Notes: a model not told the origin generated them from the letters alone. 64,000 nt of DNA from Halictus rubicundus (GCF_050948215.1 NW_027488695.1:248001-312000), one strand, 5' to 3'; counted from the first letter of the stretch, positions 26,101 through 35,006 are shown. Program-made: numbers and translations.

Positions 26101-26242
26101 TACAGGGCCCGTAGTTATCACGAAAAAGATTTCGCCGGTCGTATATTGCGTAGCGACCGAGACCGGCAAGGGCTTAGGCAAAGTCCACGTCAGCGATCTG
26201 AAAACGTTCCTTCCATCACGAGAACGAGAGAGCCAGAACTAA
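23048..26242 (+). CDS. Element A Pol polyprotein (PR-RT-RNase H-IN), -1 frame
   Basis: Open in the -1 frame relative to gag, from just after stops at 23042-23047, about 1,064 codons. It is expected to be made as a Gag-Pol fusion by slipping at 23054-23060, not from its own start. Domains in order: aspartic protease with DSG at 23204-23212; RT with the FRKVNE region and catalytic YLDD at 24140-24151; RNase H with TDAS near 24587 and a downstream acidic set (ATELE, ITDHN, PDALS); integrase with an HHCC finger (near 25178-25303); catalytic D, D and E in ADIMGP (25385), VTDNGTE (25565) and NPVERVN (25670); and a C-terminal GPV module like GPY/F. No chromodomain is visible. Runs of nine and seven G lie in the RNase H-IN linker (24937-24959). 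Intact throughout. Confidence 0.96.
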   Translation: MHGKREEKSLGGAGETSPELISARVELKEKVKTPTVLTIKAYIGKLPVRVLVDSGSTITFISRAVTTKIDAGEIKLKRTERPCYFLLATAAVDRATEEAKFKLRIGSKECHLLARVLDNLVTPVLLGIDAIAKFGIVAEYHRTIWYFAERPEETFSFSDTPHATICCGLQKLTDIEKVKLEKFLETSLPEFEKMTGLTDLISHKIDVGDHPPIKQRYYAVSPKVQEAIYKEVDTLLADGIIEPSQSGWSSPIVMVKKPNGKYRFCLDFRKVNEVSRKDAYPLPLMTQILDKLRAAKYISTLDLSQAYFQIPLEPGSREITAFTVPGKGLFHFRRMPYGLTGAPATFQRLLDRLIGPEMEPHAFAYLDDIIIVTKTFDEHLEWLNRVLERIKAAGLTINPEKCEFCRQQVRYLGFVVSHEGLKVDADKIKPILTYPPPRNVKQVRRFLGMASWYRRFIPRFATLAEPLNSLLRKDRVWEWEDGQQTAFETLRDAIATAPTLSCPDFEIPFTLQTDASTVGLGAVLTQEVEGIEKVIAFASRSLTLPERKYSATELECLAIVWAVQKFRAYLEGYTFTVITDHNSLRWLRKLQNPSGRLARWALQLLEYDFQVVYRQGALNKVPDALSRVFEGGGVVGGETPIAAVVRASWYEGKFAEVEKNPEKFKDWSIRSGELYCRRTDPLIAETLGQDGDEWKLVVPEERRTEILQEAHDSPQAGHLGIEKTYYRIAARYYWPGMYRTAVEYVRRCTTCQLTKVEQTLPSGLMGRRRIDTPWSVIAADIMGPFPPSRSGNAYLLVIQDLFTKWIECAPLRRATGPKIAEVLEGLVFSRWGTPDVLVTDNGTEFVNKCLRDLAEDYGIRLTTTPPYHPQANPVERVNRVLKTMIVAYIGRDHRDWDVNLPQFRFAYNTARHSVIQASPAFLNFGREPRPAKCVRAEVEPPIDLELGSTAKWKVRVTQLPLLRSWVIENLEDAYNRQARHYNLRHRDREFEVGDKVLRRQRVLSSAAQHVAAKLVPKYTGPVVITKKISPVVYCVATETGKGLGKVHVSDLKTFLPSRERESQN
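23054..23101 (+). promoter_or_regulatory. -1 ribosomal frameshift signal GGGAAAC with hairpin
   Basis: The heptamer GGGAAAC (23054-23060) is read G GGA AAC in the gag frame, the canonical X XXY YYZ slippery pattern; simian type D retroviruses are known to use this heptamer. Seven nt downstream a stem forms between GAAGTC (23068-23073) and GACTTC (23092-23097), with an inner CTCGG/CCGGAG stem. The G run in the loop could pair with CCC at 23099-23101 to make a pseudoknot. Pol opens only 6 nt before the heptamer. Spacer and stem match known -1 signals; the folding is drawn by eye. Confidence 0.85.
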
Positions 26243-26316
26243 AGAGAAGAGTTTCATTTCAGTATCGTGACGCCTCTCTGAAAAAAAAAAGAAAATAAGC
26301 TGCCGGAAGAAAAAGG
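26243..26316 (+). promoter_or_regulatory. Pol-ORF3 gap with candidate 3' splice acceptor
   Basis: 74 bp between the pol stop and the ORF3 ATG. GTTTCATTTCAG at 26251-26262 is pyrimidine-rich and ends in CAG, a fair 3' splice-site match 55 nt before the ORF3 ATG. An A10 tract (26281-26290) and a GCTGCCG heptamer (26299) follow. Insect retroviruses express env from a spliced RNA whose acceptor lies near the end of pol, so the position suits a similar strategy for ORF3. This is inference. Confidence 0.4.
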
Positions 26317-27531
26317 ATGGAGCCGAGCCCTGCAATCGTCAGATTGGACGAGGCGTTGAGGGCCGTGAGTACTCAGGCAGACCGCCGCGCCGCGATCCAG
26401 CTCCTCCGGGAGTACCTCAACAAGGAAGAATATTCGGGGCGGCGAACGGTGAGCACTCAAACATGGAGAAAGACCATCACCATCCCCTGCAGAGTGCCGG
26501 ATTGCGCGCCGGATGTGGAAGTAGCCGTGGGCGAGTCCTCGACCGACTCAGACACGACATATGAGTCCGCTGATGACGACGAGCCAAGATCCTGCCGGTC
26601 GCAGGGCGGCTCGGCGCAGGGACTGGACGAGACCCTAGACGGTCAGATAGAGGAGCTGCCGGTGGACCCTGAGCCCATGGCCCAGGAGGAAGCCGAAGTA
26701 ATGGACCAGCTGCCGGCGGACGAAACGGAGACGGGGAGGCCGGAGTCGACCGGCCGAACCGAGAGTGAGGTGCCTGACGACGATGACCAACCCCAAGTCG
26801 AAGAGGGACAGCCGGAGGCCTCGGAGGAAACCGACCTACCCGAAGACGACAACCCCTTTGAGCTGCCGGTCGAAGGGGAAGAGCCGGACGACACCGCAGA
26901 GGACGAGACCTTGCGGTCCGTATCCGAGCCGCAGACCCCGGGCGTGCTCCGCCGTACCGGAAGCCCCACTACCGGGTTACTAGTAAACCCGATGACAGGC
27001 GAACCCCGCAACCACCCGGGAACCTCCACGATGGTACCCTATAAGACTGCTGCCGGGTTCTGGGAACCACCCTCTCCAGGCCCATCCCGAGCGACCGCGT
27101 TCGAAGAAGCCCACCGAGTCGCCCTGGACTCATTTAGACGTCGGCGAGCGGAGGAGGAAGCGAGAGAGGAAGCGGAGAAGCGACGTCGGGAAGCTCTGTC
27201 GCGGACCCGATGGACCCCCGCCAACCACACCTTCTACCCAGAAGAGAGACGGGAGCCCACGTTCTGGGTGTTGCCCAAGGTGGCCCCTCCACCTGCTGCC
27301 GTACAACCGGTAACCCGCCTGGAGGTGGTAACCCTCCGGGACAGACAGAATGGGTGCTGGAGATGCGGGGCTCCCGACCACAAGCATCGATTCTGCTCGG
27401 GCCCCGAGACTACCTATTGCTTTCGGTGTGGCCGCATGGGTTACACCCTGAAGTCCTGCCCGAAGTGTGGACCCACTTGGAAGGCGGGAGGGCCTCATCA
27501 TCCTTGGGACCTGAAGCAGCTTCAGCCCTAA
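26317..27531 (+). CDS. Element A ORF3: acidic protein with C-terminal zinc fingers
   Basis: 404 aa, ATG at 26317, in the position where errantiviruses carry env. It is not an envelope: there is no signal peptide, hydrophobic segment or glycosylation-rich ectodomain. Residues 1-55 are mixed and charged. Residues 60-205 are very acidic and rich in Glu, Asp and Pro. Residues about 265-300 are a basic, Glu/Arg-rich, probably helical stretch. The C-terminus holds two fingers: CX2CX4HX4C at 347-360 and CX2CX9CX2C at 368-384, the same pair and spacing style as Gag, including loss of the second His (Tyr here). A duplicated and diverged gag or nucleocapsid is the simplest origin, with an RNA- or DNA-binding role. 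Function unknown. The gene is as GC-rich as the LTR. Confidence 0.8.
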   Translation: MEPSPAIVRLDEALRAVSTQADRRAAIQLLREYLNKEEYSGRRTVSTQTWRKTITIPCRVPDCAPDVEVAVGESSTDSDTTYESADDDEPRSCRSQGGSAQGLDETLDGQIEELPVDPEPMAQEEAEVMDQLPADETETGRPESTGRTESEVPDDDDQPQVEEGQPEASEETDLPEDDNPFELPVEGEEPDDTAEDETLRSVSEPQTPGVLRRTGSPTTGLLVNPMTGEPRNHPGTSTMVPYKTAAGFWEPPSPGPSRATAFEEAHRVALDSFRRRRAEEEAREEAEKRRREALSRTRWTPANHTFYPEERREPTFWVLPKVAPPPAAVQPVTRLEVVTLRDRQNGCWRCGAPDHKHRFCSGPETTYCFRCGRMGYTLKSCPKCGPTWKAGGPHHPWDLKQLQP

Positions 27532-28277
27532 GAAGCTTCCCTGACGCGCTGCCGTGAGGTTCGAACGCCCTCGCTCCCCTGGCCACGGGAATTTGCGACC
27601 CGAATAGAATAGATTGCTTCTTTTCTCGCCTTATTTTTTTTTTTCTGTTTGCTGCCGACCCGCGCTATAATAATATTTAATTTCGTTGCCGACAGAGAGT
27701 CTTTGATCTCTTATTGCCGTATCAAGAGAATGCGTGGGTGACTGAGCGCACACTATTTTGCTAAGATTCTTTTTTTTGTAAGCTGCCGAGTATGAGTGAG
27801 TGTGAGTGAAAGCGAGCGAACAATTGTGGAGCGAATGTGAACAAGTAGGGTAAGACGCTGCCGTAGCGGAGGAGGGACAGGACCAAGTTTTTTTTTGTTG
27901 TTAATTTTTTTTATGGGTGAGAATACAAGGCTGCCGGGGACAGTAAAGTCCCCCGAACTAATAAATCGAATATTTAGTACAACACCCAGAGTCCGATTAC
28001 TTAGTCCGCGCTATAACCACCCCTCGAACACCCTACGCGTGCGGACCTCGCTTTAGTGAATAGCGATAGGTTGATGCCGGCCGGAAGAAAGTGTCTCGCC
28101 CGAACCTTTGTGACTCGTCCAGTAAGTATTTGTCGTACAGTATATTGGTGATGGGTATTCGTCTGATATTATGATTCATTTTTGCGTACACCTAAGGGCA
28201 TCCCCAGGGTGAGAGTTCGCTGCCGAGCCCGCGGAAGCCTAGTCGGTGGCTGCCACCGGTGGGGCCCGGTCTCCCCC
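27532..28277 (+). other. Element A 3' untranslated region
   Basis: About 745 bp between ORF3 and the polypurine tract, with no ORF I would defend. It holds T-rich runs (27632-27645, 27769-27777, 27889-27915). It also has the densest cluster of the GCTGCCG heptamer: 27548, 27651, 27782, 27857, 27930 and 28219, with one-base variants at 27685 and 27713. Confidence 0.7.
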
Positions 28278-28291
28278 GGGGGGGGAGGAGT
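28278..28291 (+). promoter_or_regulatory. Element A polypurine tract
   Basis: A G-rich purine run (GGGGGGGGAGGAG, one T before the LTR) abuts the TGTGACG start of the 3' LTR. Polypurine tracts resist RNase H and prime plus-strand synthesis, so position and composition both fit. A run of C just upstream could fold back on the G tract. Confidence 0.85.
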
Positions 28292-29983
28292 TGTGACGTG
28301 GCATATTTGTCCACGTCCCACCGATCAAGGTCGAAAGACCGGGCCACCCTTTGGCAGCATCGCGGCAACAACGGCTGCCGTGATCGATCTCCCTGGGAGC
28401 ACCCGAGACCCCAGATCCAGAAATTGACGCGGTTTAAACGCCGCGCCACTTGGCGCGACGAGAAGTTGCAGGACCGTGACCGGGTCCCTGGGGGGCCCGG
28501 ATACTTTTCACCTCTCCCAGGAGCGCGGAAAATCCGGAAAGGAACGCTGAGGGACCGGCTACAAAGGACGCCCGCAAGGATACATCGAGGACGACACCGA
28601 GCCCGGGTTTGCCAACCCGGAGGCGCCGCCGAGGAATTACGGATCAGAGAAGGCCTTCGTCTCGACCTCGTCGTCGCCTCGCCCGGAAAAATTGAAGAGG
28701 ATCCGTGAAGGGATAGGCCCGAGGTCTTCCTCCGCGGGAGTTAGCCAATCGACGCGTGTCATCGGAAGAGCGCTAACCAATAAGTTTGTTGCCGGAGGCC
28801 CCGGACCGCTAGGAGCGGCCCTGCCGCGTGCGAGCGAGTAATAGGTCCGAGCGTCGCGCGGGAGCGGGAAAAATGAGGAAAGTGGGGGACGCCTCGCTTC
28901 CGCGTTTGCGAGGCTTCGCGAAATAGGTCACTGTGCCGCCAGATCTAGTCGGGTTTAGACCTTCTACTATTGCTTAAAAGAGTCAGTTTTTGTACGACCT
29001 ATTGCTGCCGGAAGGACGTGGTCACGCTGCAGACCATCGAGCGAGCGACCCAGCTTAGTAACCACGCTGCCGGGTGGTAAGTGCCGACTAGGCTTCTTTT
29101 CGTGTCCTTATTATTTTCGCGTTGGCTCGGTAAGCGTTTTGCGAATCGGCCGGACTTCCCGTCGAAATAAAGACGGAATCTCGCCCGCCGGGAATCGCGG
29201 TTCGAGGGAATTCGCGAAGGGGGTGAGACCGTCCGTCGGTCATCGGGCGAGGGATTCGTTCCGATACCGACCTTTGGCGATATTTGCGAATCTGGGGGTG
29301 TCCCACGGTGGGACGACGCGACGTAGGCCGTACCGCCGTTTCCGGCTGTTTCCGACGGTCACAGTCTTTGGAACTTTGCTGCCGCGTATTCCATCGGAAT
29401 CCGGTCGCTTCTCGACCGGCTAATTGCCACTCGTAGCTGCCGTACATCGCGCCCACGATCGGATTCGACGCGTAGGAGAGTAGAATCGGGAGAAATAAGC
29501 GCGAGCGACCGTCCAACTGTCGAACGATTGTACTATACCGCGCGGGCTTCGTTTCCATCGCTGCCGGGTCGCCCCGGCAGCCTGCTGTAATCAGAACGAT
29601 TAATAAATGTAAAGTCGAAGCCCATTCTCGTCTATCTTTCTTTCGTGAGAAACCTTTCCGCCGCGGGAAACGTCCCGCATTCCTTCCGCGTAGTACCCTG
29701 GCCCGGACTGTCGCTATTCAGGCCCTCGCGCGGTCCTCGTAGGTTCGGCAGAATAATTAGCGTCTCGCGTAATTTTCGAAATCGTTCGTGTGACACTTGC
29801 GAGTGTCTGGCGCCCGTCTCGAGTCCCGAACCTGGTAAAATCTTCCGTCGCGGAAACACGCCGAACCTACGGGGTACCGTTTGTCACCGGGCGAAACACG
29901 TTCCGCGCGGCCGAACGTGCCTAGCCCGTCGTGGCCCCGGTTTTCGTCCGTCGGACGGGTCGGAAAACGCGGGCCCCGTGACA
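28292..29983 (+). repeat. Element A 3' LTR
   Basis: 1692 bp, same ends as the 5' LTR (offset 9826 bp) and one visible base difference at 29370. It carries the same six GCTGCCG heptamers and the AATAAA at 29602-29607 expected to terminate the genomic RNA. It is followed directly by ATATATAGAG, the resumption of the split solo LTR. Confidence 0.95.
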
Positions 29984-31447
29984 ATATATAGAGACAGAGA
30001 CAGAGGAAAAGTAGTAATAAGTATAGAGAGAGAGAAAGTGATAATTATAGGCGTGAGATAAGCCTTTCTATAAAAGTACAGTCGTCGGTCTTTTGTGGGG
30101 CTCGGGGAACAATAGATTGCGGTAATATACGACTCTAGGGTCAGCGTCGTCGGCTGCCTGAAAATTAGGGAGCGTTCTCAGAGGGAGAGTTACGGGGGAG
30201 AGTTTCCAGGTGGGCAGGGGGAGTGGCTCCTTTGTTGTGGCGGGAGGGAGCTCGCTGGTCCAGTCACCGTCCTTCCTTCCTTCGGTGGAAAGCTGTTTCT
30301 TCAGCTGGTTGATCTGGTGCCTTCGTCCTCCTCGCCGAGTTTTCCTCCTGGCTGCCGTCGCTGGTCGTCCTCCTTGGATGTCGGAAGGGTTGAAACTCAT
30401 TGAGTTTCAACCACCGGTGAACCTTGCTCTCAGGTAAGAGAGGGGTTTGTATTGCGTCAGCCGTGCGAGCCTAAGCCGCACCGAGCGTCTGCGTTGCTGA
30501 CGACAATTTAGCTCGCAATGTGCTAGAGACACGCACCAATGTTTGCTATAGATTGCCGGGGAATTACTATGAAAGCTGAAGCTTGTAGAAGTTTTTTCCG
30601 AAGTCTGGAGATGTCTCCAGACTTTTTATGCGGGGTACCGTACATTTTTAGTAGCGGGAAAACGGGGTTGAAGTCCGAAGTCATCTGGTGAGTGGTGGAT
30701 GAACTTCGGCATTTTTTAGGAGGTGGGGTAAATACGTAAGGGTCTGTTCATTTTCTCTTTCGAGAAACTCGAGCTGGTAAAAAAGCCATCTGTGTGCGGG
30801 TGTGAAAAGTTCCCGAAAAACGGACTTTGGACTGTCCGATGTCTGCTACGAGTGCGAGAGAGAAAGCATGCTCTTAATGGCTATGCGTTGAAAAGGGATA
30901 GCACTACGCCCTATGGTTGTAGCGAGTGCGAGAGAGAAAATAACGGTTGTCCGTGTAGAATAATAAAGGATGGCACATCGCCCTATGCAGGTAACGAGTG
31001 CGAGAGAGAACGGCGATGGTTGCCTGTGCGTTAGAGAAGGACAGAGCTACCTGCCTATACTCGTAACGGGTGCGAGTGAGAGGGGTGCGTCTCGCCGTGC
31101 GCTAGACAAGGACGGAGCTACCTGCCTATACTCGTAACGGGTGCGAGTGAGAGCGGTGCGTCTCGCCGTGCGCTAGACAAGGACGGAGCTACCTGCCTAT
31201 GCTCGTAACGGGTGCGAGTGAGAGGGGTGCGTCTCGCCGTGCGCTAGACAAGGATAGCGCTACCTGGCTATGCTCGTAACGGGTGCGAGAGAGAACGCAC
31301 TACCGTAGAGCGGAGTACCGTTAGATTGACGGCGCGGTGGTGGGGATGCCGCGTTACGCGTGAGCCAGGAGCGTCAGAACACCGATTTCTAGCGTAGATA
31401 CGTAGAAATCGGTCACGTTACATGCGAACATGCATGAGAACGTGACA
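29984..31447 (-). mobile_element. Solo LTR of element B, right part
   Basis: The remaining 1464 bp of the LTR split by element A, ending AACGTGACA before GGAA and satellite. It matches 33472-35006 and 41315-42775. It lacks the extra 74-bp repeat copy found in the LTR at 33180-35006, so it resembles the LTR at 41033-42775 more closely. It carries seven copies of the 71-74-bp U3 repeat (30780-31290), the 12-bp inverted repeat at 30388-30412, and a 9-bp hairpin TCTGGAGA/TCTCCAGA near 30603-30625. Confidence 0.92.
30068..30400 (-). CDS. LTR-internal ORF, 110 aa, sense to element B (doubtful)
   Basis: An ATG-initiated frame on the element's sense strand inside the LTR, repeated identically at 33553-33885 and 41396-41728. 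The N-terminal ~45 residues are basic (clusters of Arg and Lys); the remainder is Pro- and Leu-rich with no motif I recognise. The ATG sits in a perfect 12-bp inverted repeat. The three LTR copies are young and nearly identical, so shared openness is weak evidence for coding. It may be chance, an upstream ORF in a leader RNA, or an accessory LTR protein. Confidence 0.2.
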   Translation of the reverse strand: MSFNPSDIQGGRPATAARRKTRRGGRRHQINQLKKQLSTEGRKDGDWTSELPPATTKEPLPLPTWKLSPVTLPLRTLPNFQAADDADPRVVYYRNLLFPEPHKRPTTVLL

Positions 31448-33179
31448 GGAAACTTTTTCCGTATCGGTCCTAGACGATTTTCGACGTGATATCACTGTAA
31501 TATAGACGGTTTCTAACAATATATGTCATGACCCCAAACTCGCTACTACTATTATTTACCGAGTTATTAGCAAATAATGGACGGATGTACTACTCCGTCG
31601 ACAAAACTCTGGAAATTTTTCTAAGTCCCACCGCTAAGAGGAAACTTTTTCCGTATCGGTCCTAGACGATTTTCGACGTGATATCACTGTAATATAGACG
31701 GTTTCTAACAATATATGTCATGACCCCAAACTCGCTACTACTATTATTTACCGAGTTATTAGCAAATAATGGACGGATGTACTACTCCGTCGACAAAACT
31801 CTGGAAATTTTTCTAAGTCCCACCGCTAAGAGGAAACTTTTTCCGTATCGGTCCTAGACGATTTTCGACGTGATATCACTGTAATATAGACGCTTTCTAA
31901 CAATATATATCATAACACCAAACTCGCTACTACTATTATTTACCGAGTTATTAGCAAATAATGGACGGATGTACTACTCCGTCGGACGTTGGACGAAAAT
32001 TTTTCTAAGTCCCACCGCTAAAAGGAAACTTTTTCCGTATCGGTCCTAGACGATTTTCGACGTGATATCACTGTAATATAGACGCTTTCTAACAATATAT
32101 ATCATGACCCCAAACTCGCTACTACTATTATTTACCGAGTTATTAGCAAATAATGGACGGATGTACTACTCCGTCGGTCGTTGGAGGAACATTTTTCTAA
32201 GCCCCACCGCTAAGAGGAAACTTTTTCCGTATCGGTCCTAGGCGAGTTTCGACGTGATATCACTGTAATATAGACGGTTTCTAACAATATATATCATAAC
32301 ACCAAACTCGCTACTACTATTATTTACCGAGTTATTAGCAAATAATGGACGGATGTACTACTCCGTCGGACGTTGGACGAACATTTTTCTAAGTCCCACC
32401 GCTAAGAGGAAACTTTTTCCGTATCGTTCCTAGACGATTTTCGACCCGATATCACTGTAATACAGACGGTTTCTAACAATATATATCATAACACCAAACT
32501 CGCTACTACTATTATTTACCGAGTTATTAGCTAATAATGGACGGATGTACTACTCCGTCGGTCGTTGGACGAACATTTTTCTAAGCCCCACCGCTAAGAG
32601 GAAACTTTTTCCGTCTCGGTCCTAGGCGAGTTTCGACGTGATATCACTGTAATATAGACGGTTTCTAACAATATATATCATAACACCAAACTCGCTACTA
32701 CTATTATTTACCGAGTTATTAGCAAATAATGGACGGATGTACTACTCCGTCGGACGTTGGACGAACATTTTTCTAAGTCCCACCGCTAAGAGGAAACTTT
32801 TTCCGTATCGGTCCTAGACGATTTTCGACCCGATATCACTGTAATACAGACGGTTTCTAACAATATATATCATAACACCACACTCGCTACTACTATTATT
32901 TACCGAGTTATTAGCAAATAATGGACGGATGTACTACTCCGTCGACAAAACTCTGGAAATTTTTCTAAGTCCCACCGCTAAGAGGAAACTTTTTCCGTAT
33001 CGTTCCTAGACGATTTTCGACCCGATATCACTGTAATACAGACGGTTTCTAACAATATATATCATAACACCAAACTCGCTACTACTATTATTTACCCAGT
33101 TATTAGCAAATAATGGACGGATGTACTACTCCGTCGACAAAACTCTGGAAATTTTTCTAAGTCCCACCGCTAAGAGGAA
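31448..33179. repeat. Satellite spacer of exactly nine monomers
   Basis: 1732 bp, which is 9 x 192 plus the four duplicated target bases. The final 1.6 kb match 16560-18174 (offset 15005) almost base for base. The first ~1.3 kb match 42776-44080 (offset 11328), including a shared private GGAGGAAC variant (32184 and 43511) that the left flank lacks. The spacer is therefore a hybrid: its left part resembles the right flank and its right part the left flank, as expected at the joint of a tandem duplication. Confidence 0.93.
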
Positions 33180-35006
33180 TGTTACGTGCTAGGGCCTTTC
33201 CGCGAGGGATTGGCCTTGTAACAAAAGGGTATAATAGATGCGGAACGGACGAGCGGTAACCCGTTCCAGAAAGTGCGGGGTATCGTTTATCGCTGTGGAG
33301 ACCAAAAAACGTGGCGGGATGGTGACAAGACGTGGGGATTCGAGAGTGATTTTTAAGGTGATTGTTCAACAATAACATAAAATATATTCTATAATAAAGA
33401 AAAGATGTTTACAGAACAAGATACATATAATAATAATAATAATAATAAAAATATATATATATATATATATATATAGAGACAGAGACAGAGGAAAAGTAGT
33501 AATAAGTATAGAGAGAGAGAAAGTGATAATTATAGGCGTGAGATAAGCCTTTCTATAAAAGTACAGTCGTCGGTCTTTTGTGGGGCTCGGGGAACAATAG
33601 ATTGCGGTAATATACGACTCTAGGGTCAGCGTCGTCGGCTGCCTGAAAATTAGGGAGCGTTCTCAGAGGGAGAGTTACGGGGGAGAGTTTCCAGGTGGGC
33701 AGGGGGAGTGGCTCCTTTGTTGTGGCGGGAGGGAGCTCGCTGGTCCAGTCACCGTCCTTCCTTCCTTCGGTGGAAAGCTGTTTCTTCAGCTGGTTGATCT
33801 GGTGCCTTCGTCCTCCTCGCCGAGTTTTCCTCCTGGCTGCCGTCGCTGGTCGTCCTCCTTGGATGTCGGAAGGGTTGAAACTCATTGAGTTTCAACCACC
33901 GGTGAACCTTGCTCTCAGGTAAGAGAGGGGTTTGTATTGCGTCAGCCGTGCGAGCCTAAGCCGCACCGAGCGTCTGCGTTGCTGACGACAATTTAGCTCG
34001 CAATGTGCTAGAGACACGCACCAATGTTTGCTATAGATTGCCGGGGAATTACTATGAAAGCTGAAGCTTGTAGAAGTTTTTTCCGAAGTCTGGAGATGTC
34101 TCCAGACTTTTTATGCGGGGTACCGTACATTTTTAGTAGCGGGAAAACGGGGTTGAAGTCCGAAGTCATCTGGTGAGTGGTGGATGAACTTCGGCATTTT
34201 TTAGGAGGTGGGGTAAATACGTAAGGGTCTGTTCATTTTCTCTTTCGAGAAACTCGAGCTGGTAAAAAAGCCATCTGTGTGCGGGTGTGAAAAGTTCCCG
34301 AAAAACGGACTTTGGACTGTCCGATGTCTGCTACGAGTGCGAGAGAGAAAGCATGCTCTTAATGGCTATGCGTTGAAAAGGGATAGCACTACGCCCTATG
34401 GTTGTAGCGAGTGCGAGAGAGAAAATAACGGTTGTCCGTGTAGAATAATAAAGGATGGCACATCGCCCTATGCAGGTAACGAGTGCGAGAGAGAACGCAT
34501 GCTCTTAGCGGCTATGCGTTGGAAAAGGATAGCACTACGCCCTATGCAGGTAACGAGTGCGAGAGAGAACGGCGATGGTTGCCTGTGCGTTAGAGAAGGA
34601 CAGAGCTACCTGCCTATACTCGTAACGGGTGCGAGTGAGAGGGGTGCGTCTCGCCGTGCGCTAGACAAGGACGGAGCTACCTGCCTATACTCGTAACGGG
34701 TGCGAGTGAGAGCGGTGCGTCTCGCCGTGCGCTAGACAAGGACGGAGCTACCTGCCTATGCTCGTAACGGGTGCGAGTGAGAGGGGTGCGTCTCGCCGTG
34801 CGCTAGACAAGGATAGCGCTACCTGGCTATGCTCGTAACGGGTGCGAGAGAGAACGCACTACCGTAGAGCGGAGTACCGTTAGATTGACGGCGCGGTGGT
34901 GGGGATGCCGCGTTACGCGTGAGCCAGGAGCGTCAGAACACCGATTTCTAGCGTAGATACGTAGAAATCGGTCACGTTACATGCGAACATGCATGAGAAC
35001 GTGACA
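33180..35006 (-). repeat. Element B 3' LTR
   Basis: 1827 bp. On the minus strand it starts TGTCACG and ends GTAACA. It exceeds the 5' LTR by 84 bp: one additional 74-bp unit of the U3 tandem repeat (around 34486-34560) and a longer (AT)n tract near 33450-33474. Apart from this the sequences I compared are the same. The terminal 35 bp contain an 8-bp inverted repeat GTCACGTT/AACGTGAC. Confidence 0.94.
34265..34850. repeat. 71-74-bp tandem repeat in U3 of element B LTR (8 copies)
   Basis: Units marked by GAGTGCGAG or GGGTGCGAG at steps of 71-74 bp. In the solo LTR they fall at 30850, 30924, 30996, 31068, 31139, 31210 and 31281 (seven copies). The LTR at 41033-42775 also has seven (about 42108-42618); this LTR has eight. 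The block is ~160-670 bp from the 5' end of the LTR in element sense, where U3 enhancers sit. Units contain GAGAG runs that could bind a GAGA-type factor (inference). Confidence 0.85.

Larger units (their letters stand above)
18548..29566 (+). repeat. Dispersed GCTGCCG heptamer family of element A
   Basis: Exact plus-strand copies: 18548, 19178, 19240, 19552, 19610, 19734 in the 5' LTR; 20725, 21541, 22725, 23182, 23315, 23608, 24221, 24676, 24971, 25379, 25921, 26299, 26655, 26709, 26862, 27049, 27295, 27548, 27651, 27782, 27857, 27930, 28219 internally; and six in the 3' LTR. Thirty-five in 11.5 kb, where chance gives about one. The complement CGGCAGC appears only at 19749, 26061 and 29575 as far as I can see. 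In coding parts the motif reads Leu-Pro or Ala-Ala, so selection is on the nucleotides, not on one peptide. Many near matches (NTTGCCG, GATGCCG) add to it. Element B has one per LTR, antisense. Confidence 0.85.
18466..29983 (+). mobile_element. Element A: complete Ty3/gypsy LTR retrotransposon
   Basis: An 11518-bp element inserted in the (AT)n tract of the solo LTR. It has two 1692-bp LTRs, a primer-binding site, gag, a -1 frameshift into pol, a third ORF, a 3' UTR and a polypurine tract. The host side reads ATAT on both flanks, consistent with a 4-6-bp target duplication whose exact length is hidden by the AT repeat. Every frame needed is open and the LTRs differ at one base that I can see, so the insertion looks recent and may be autonomous. 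The order protease-RT-RNase H-integrase assigns it to Ty3/gypsy. I do not assign a clade. Confidence 0.95.

Noticed and set aside
26317..27531. ORF3 as an envelope gene
   Set aside because: Position suits env, but there is no signal peptide, transmembrane segment or cleavage region, and the zinc fingers point to a nucleic-acid-binding protein.
30792..31034. 80-aa frame with repeated CERE pieces in the LTR (also 34277, 42120)
   Set aside because: Antisense to element B and generated by the 71-74-bp repeat; its length changes with repeat number and no conserved product is apparent.
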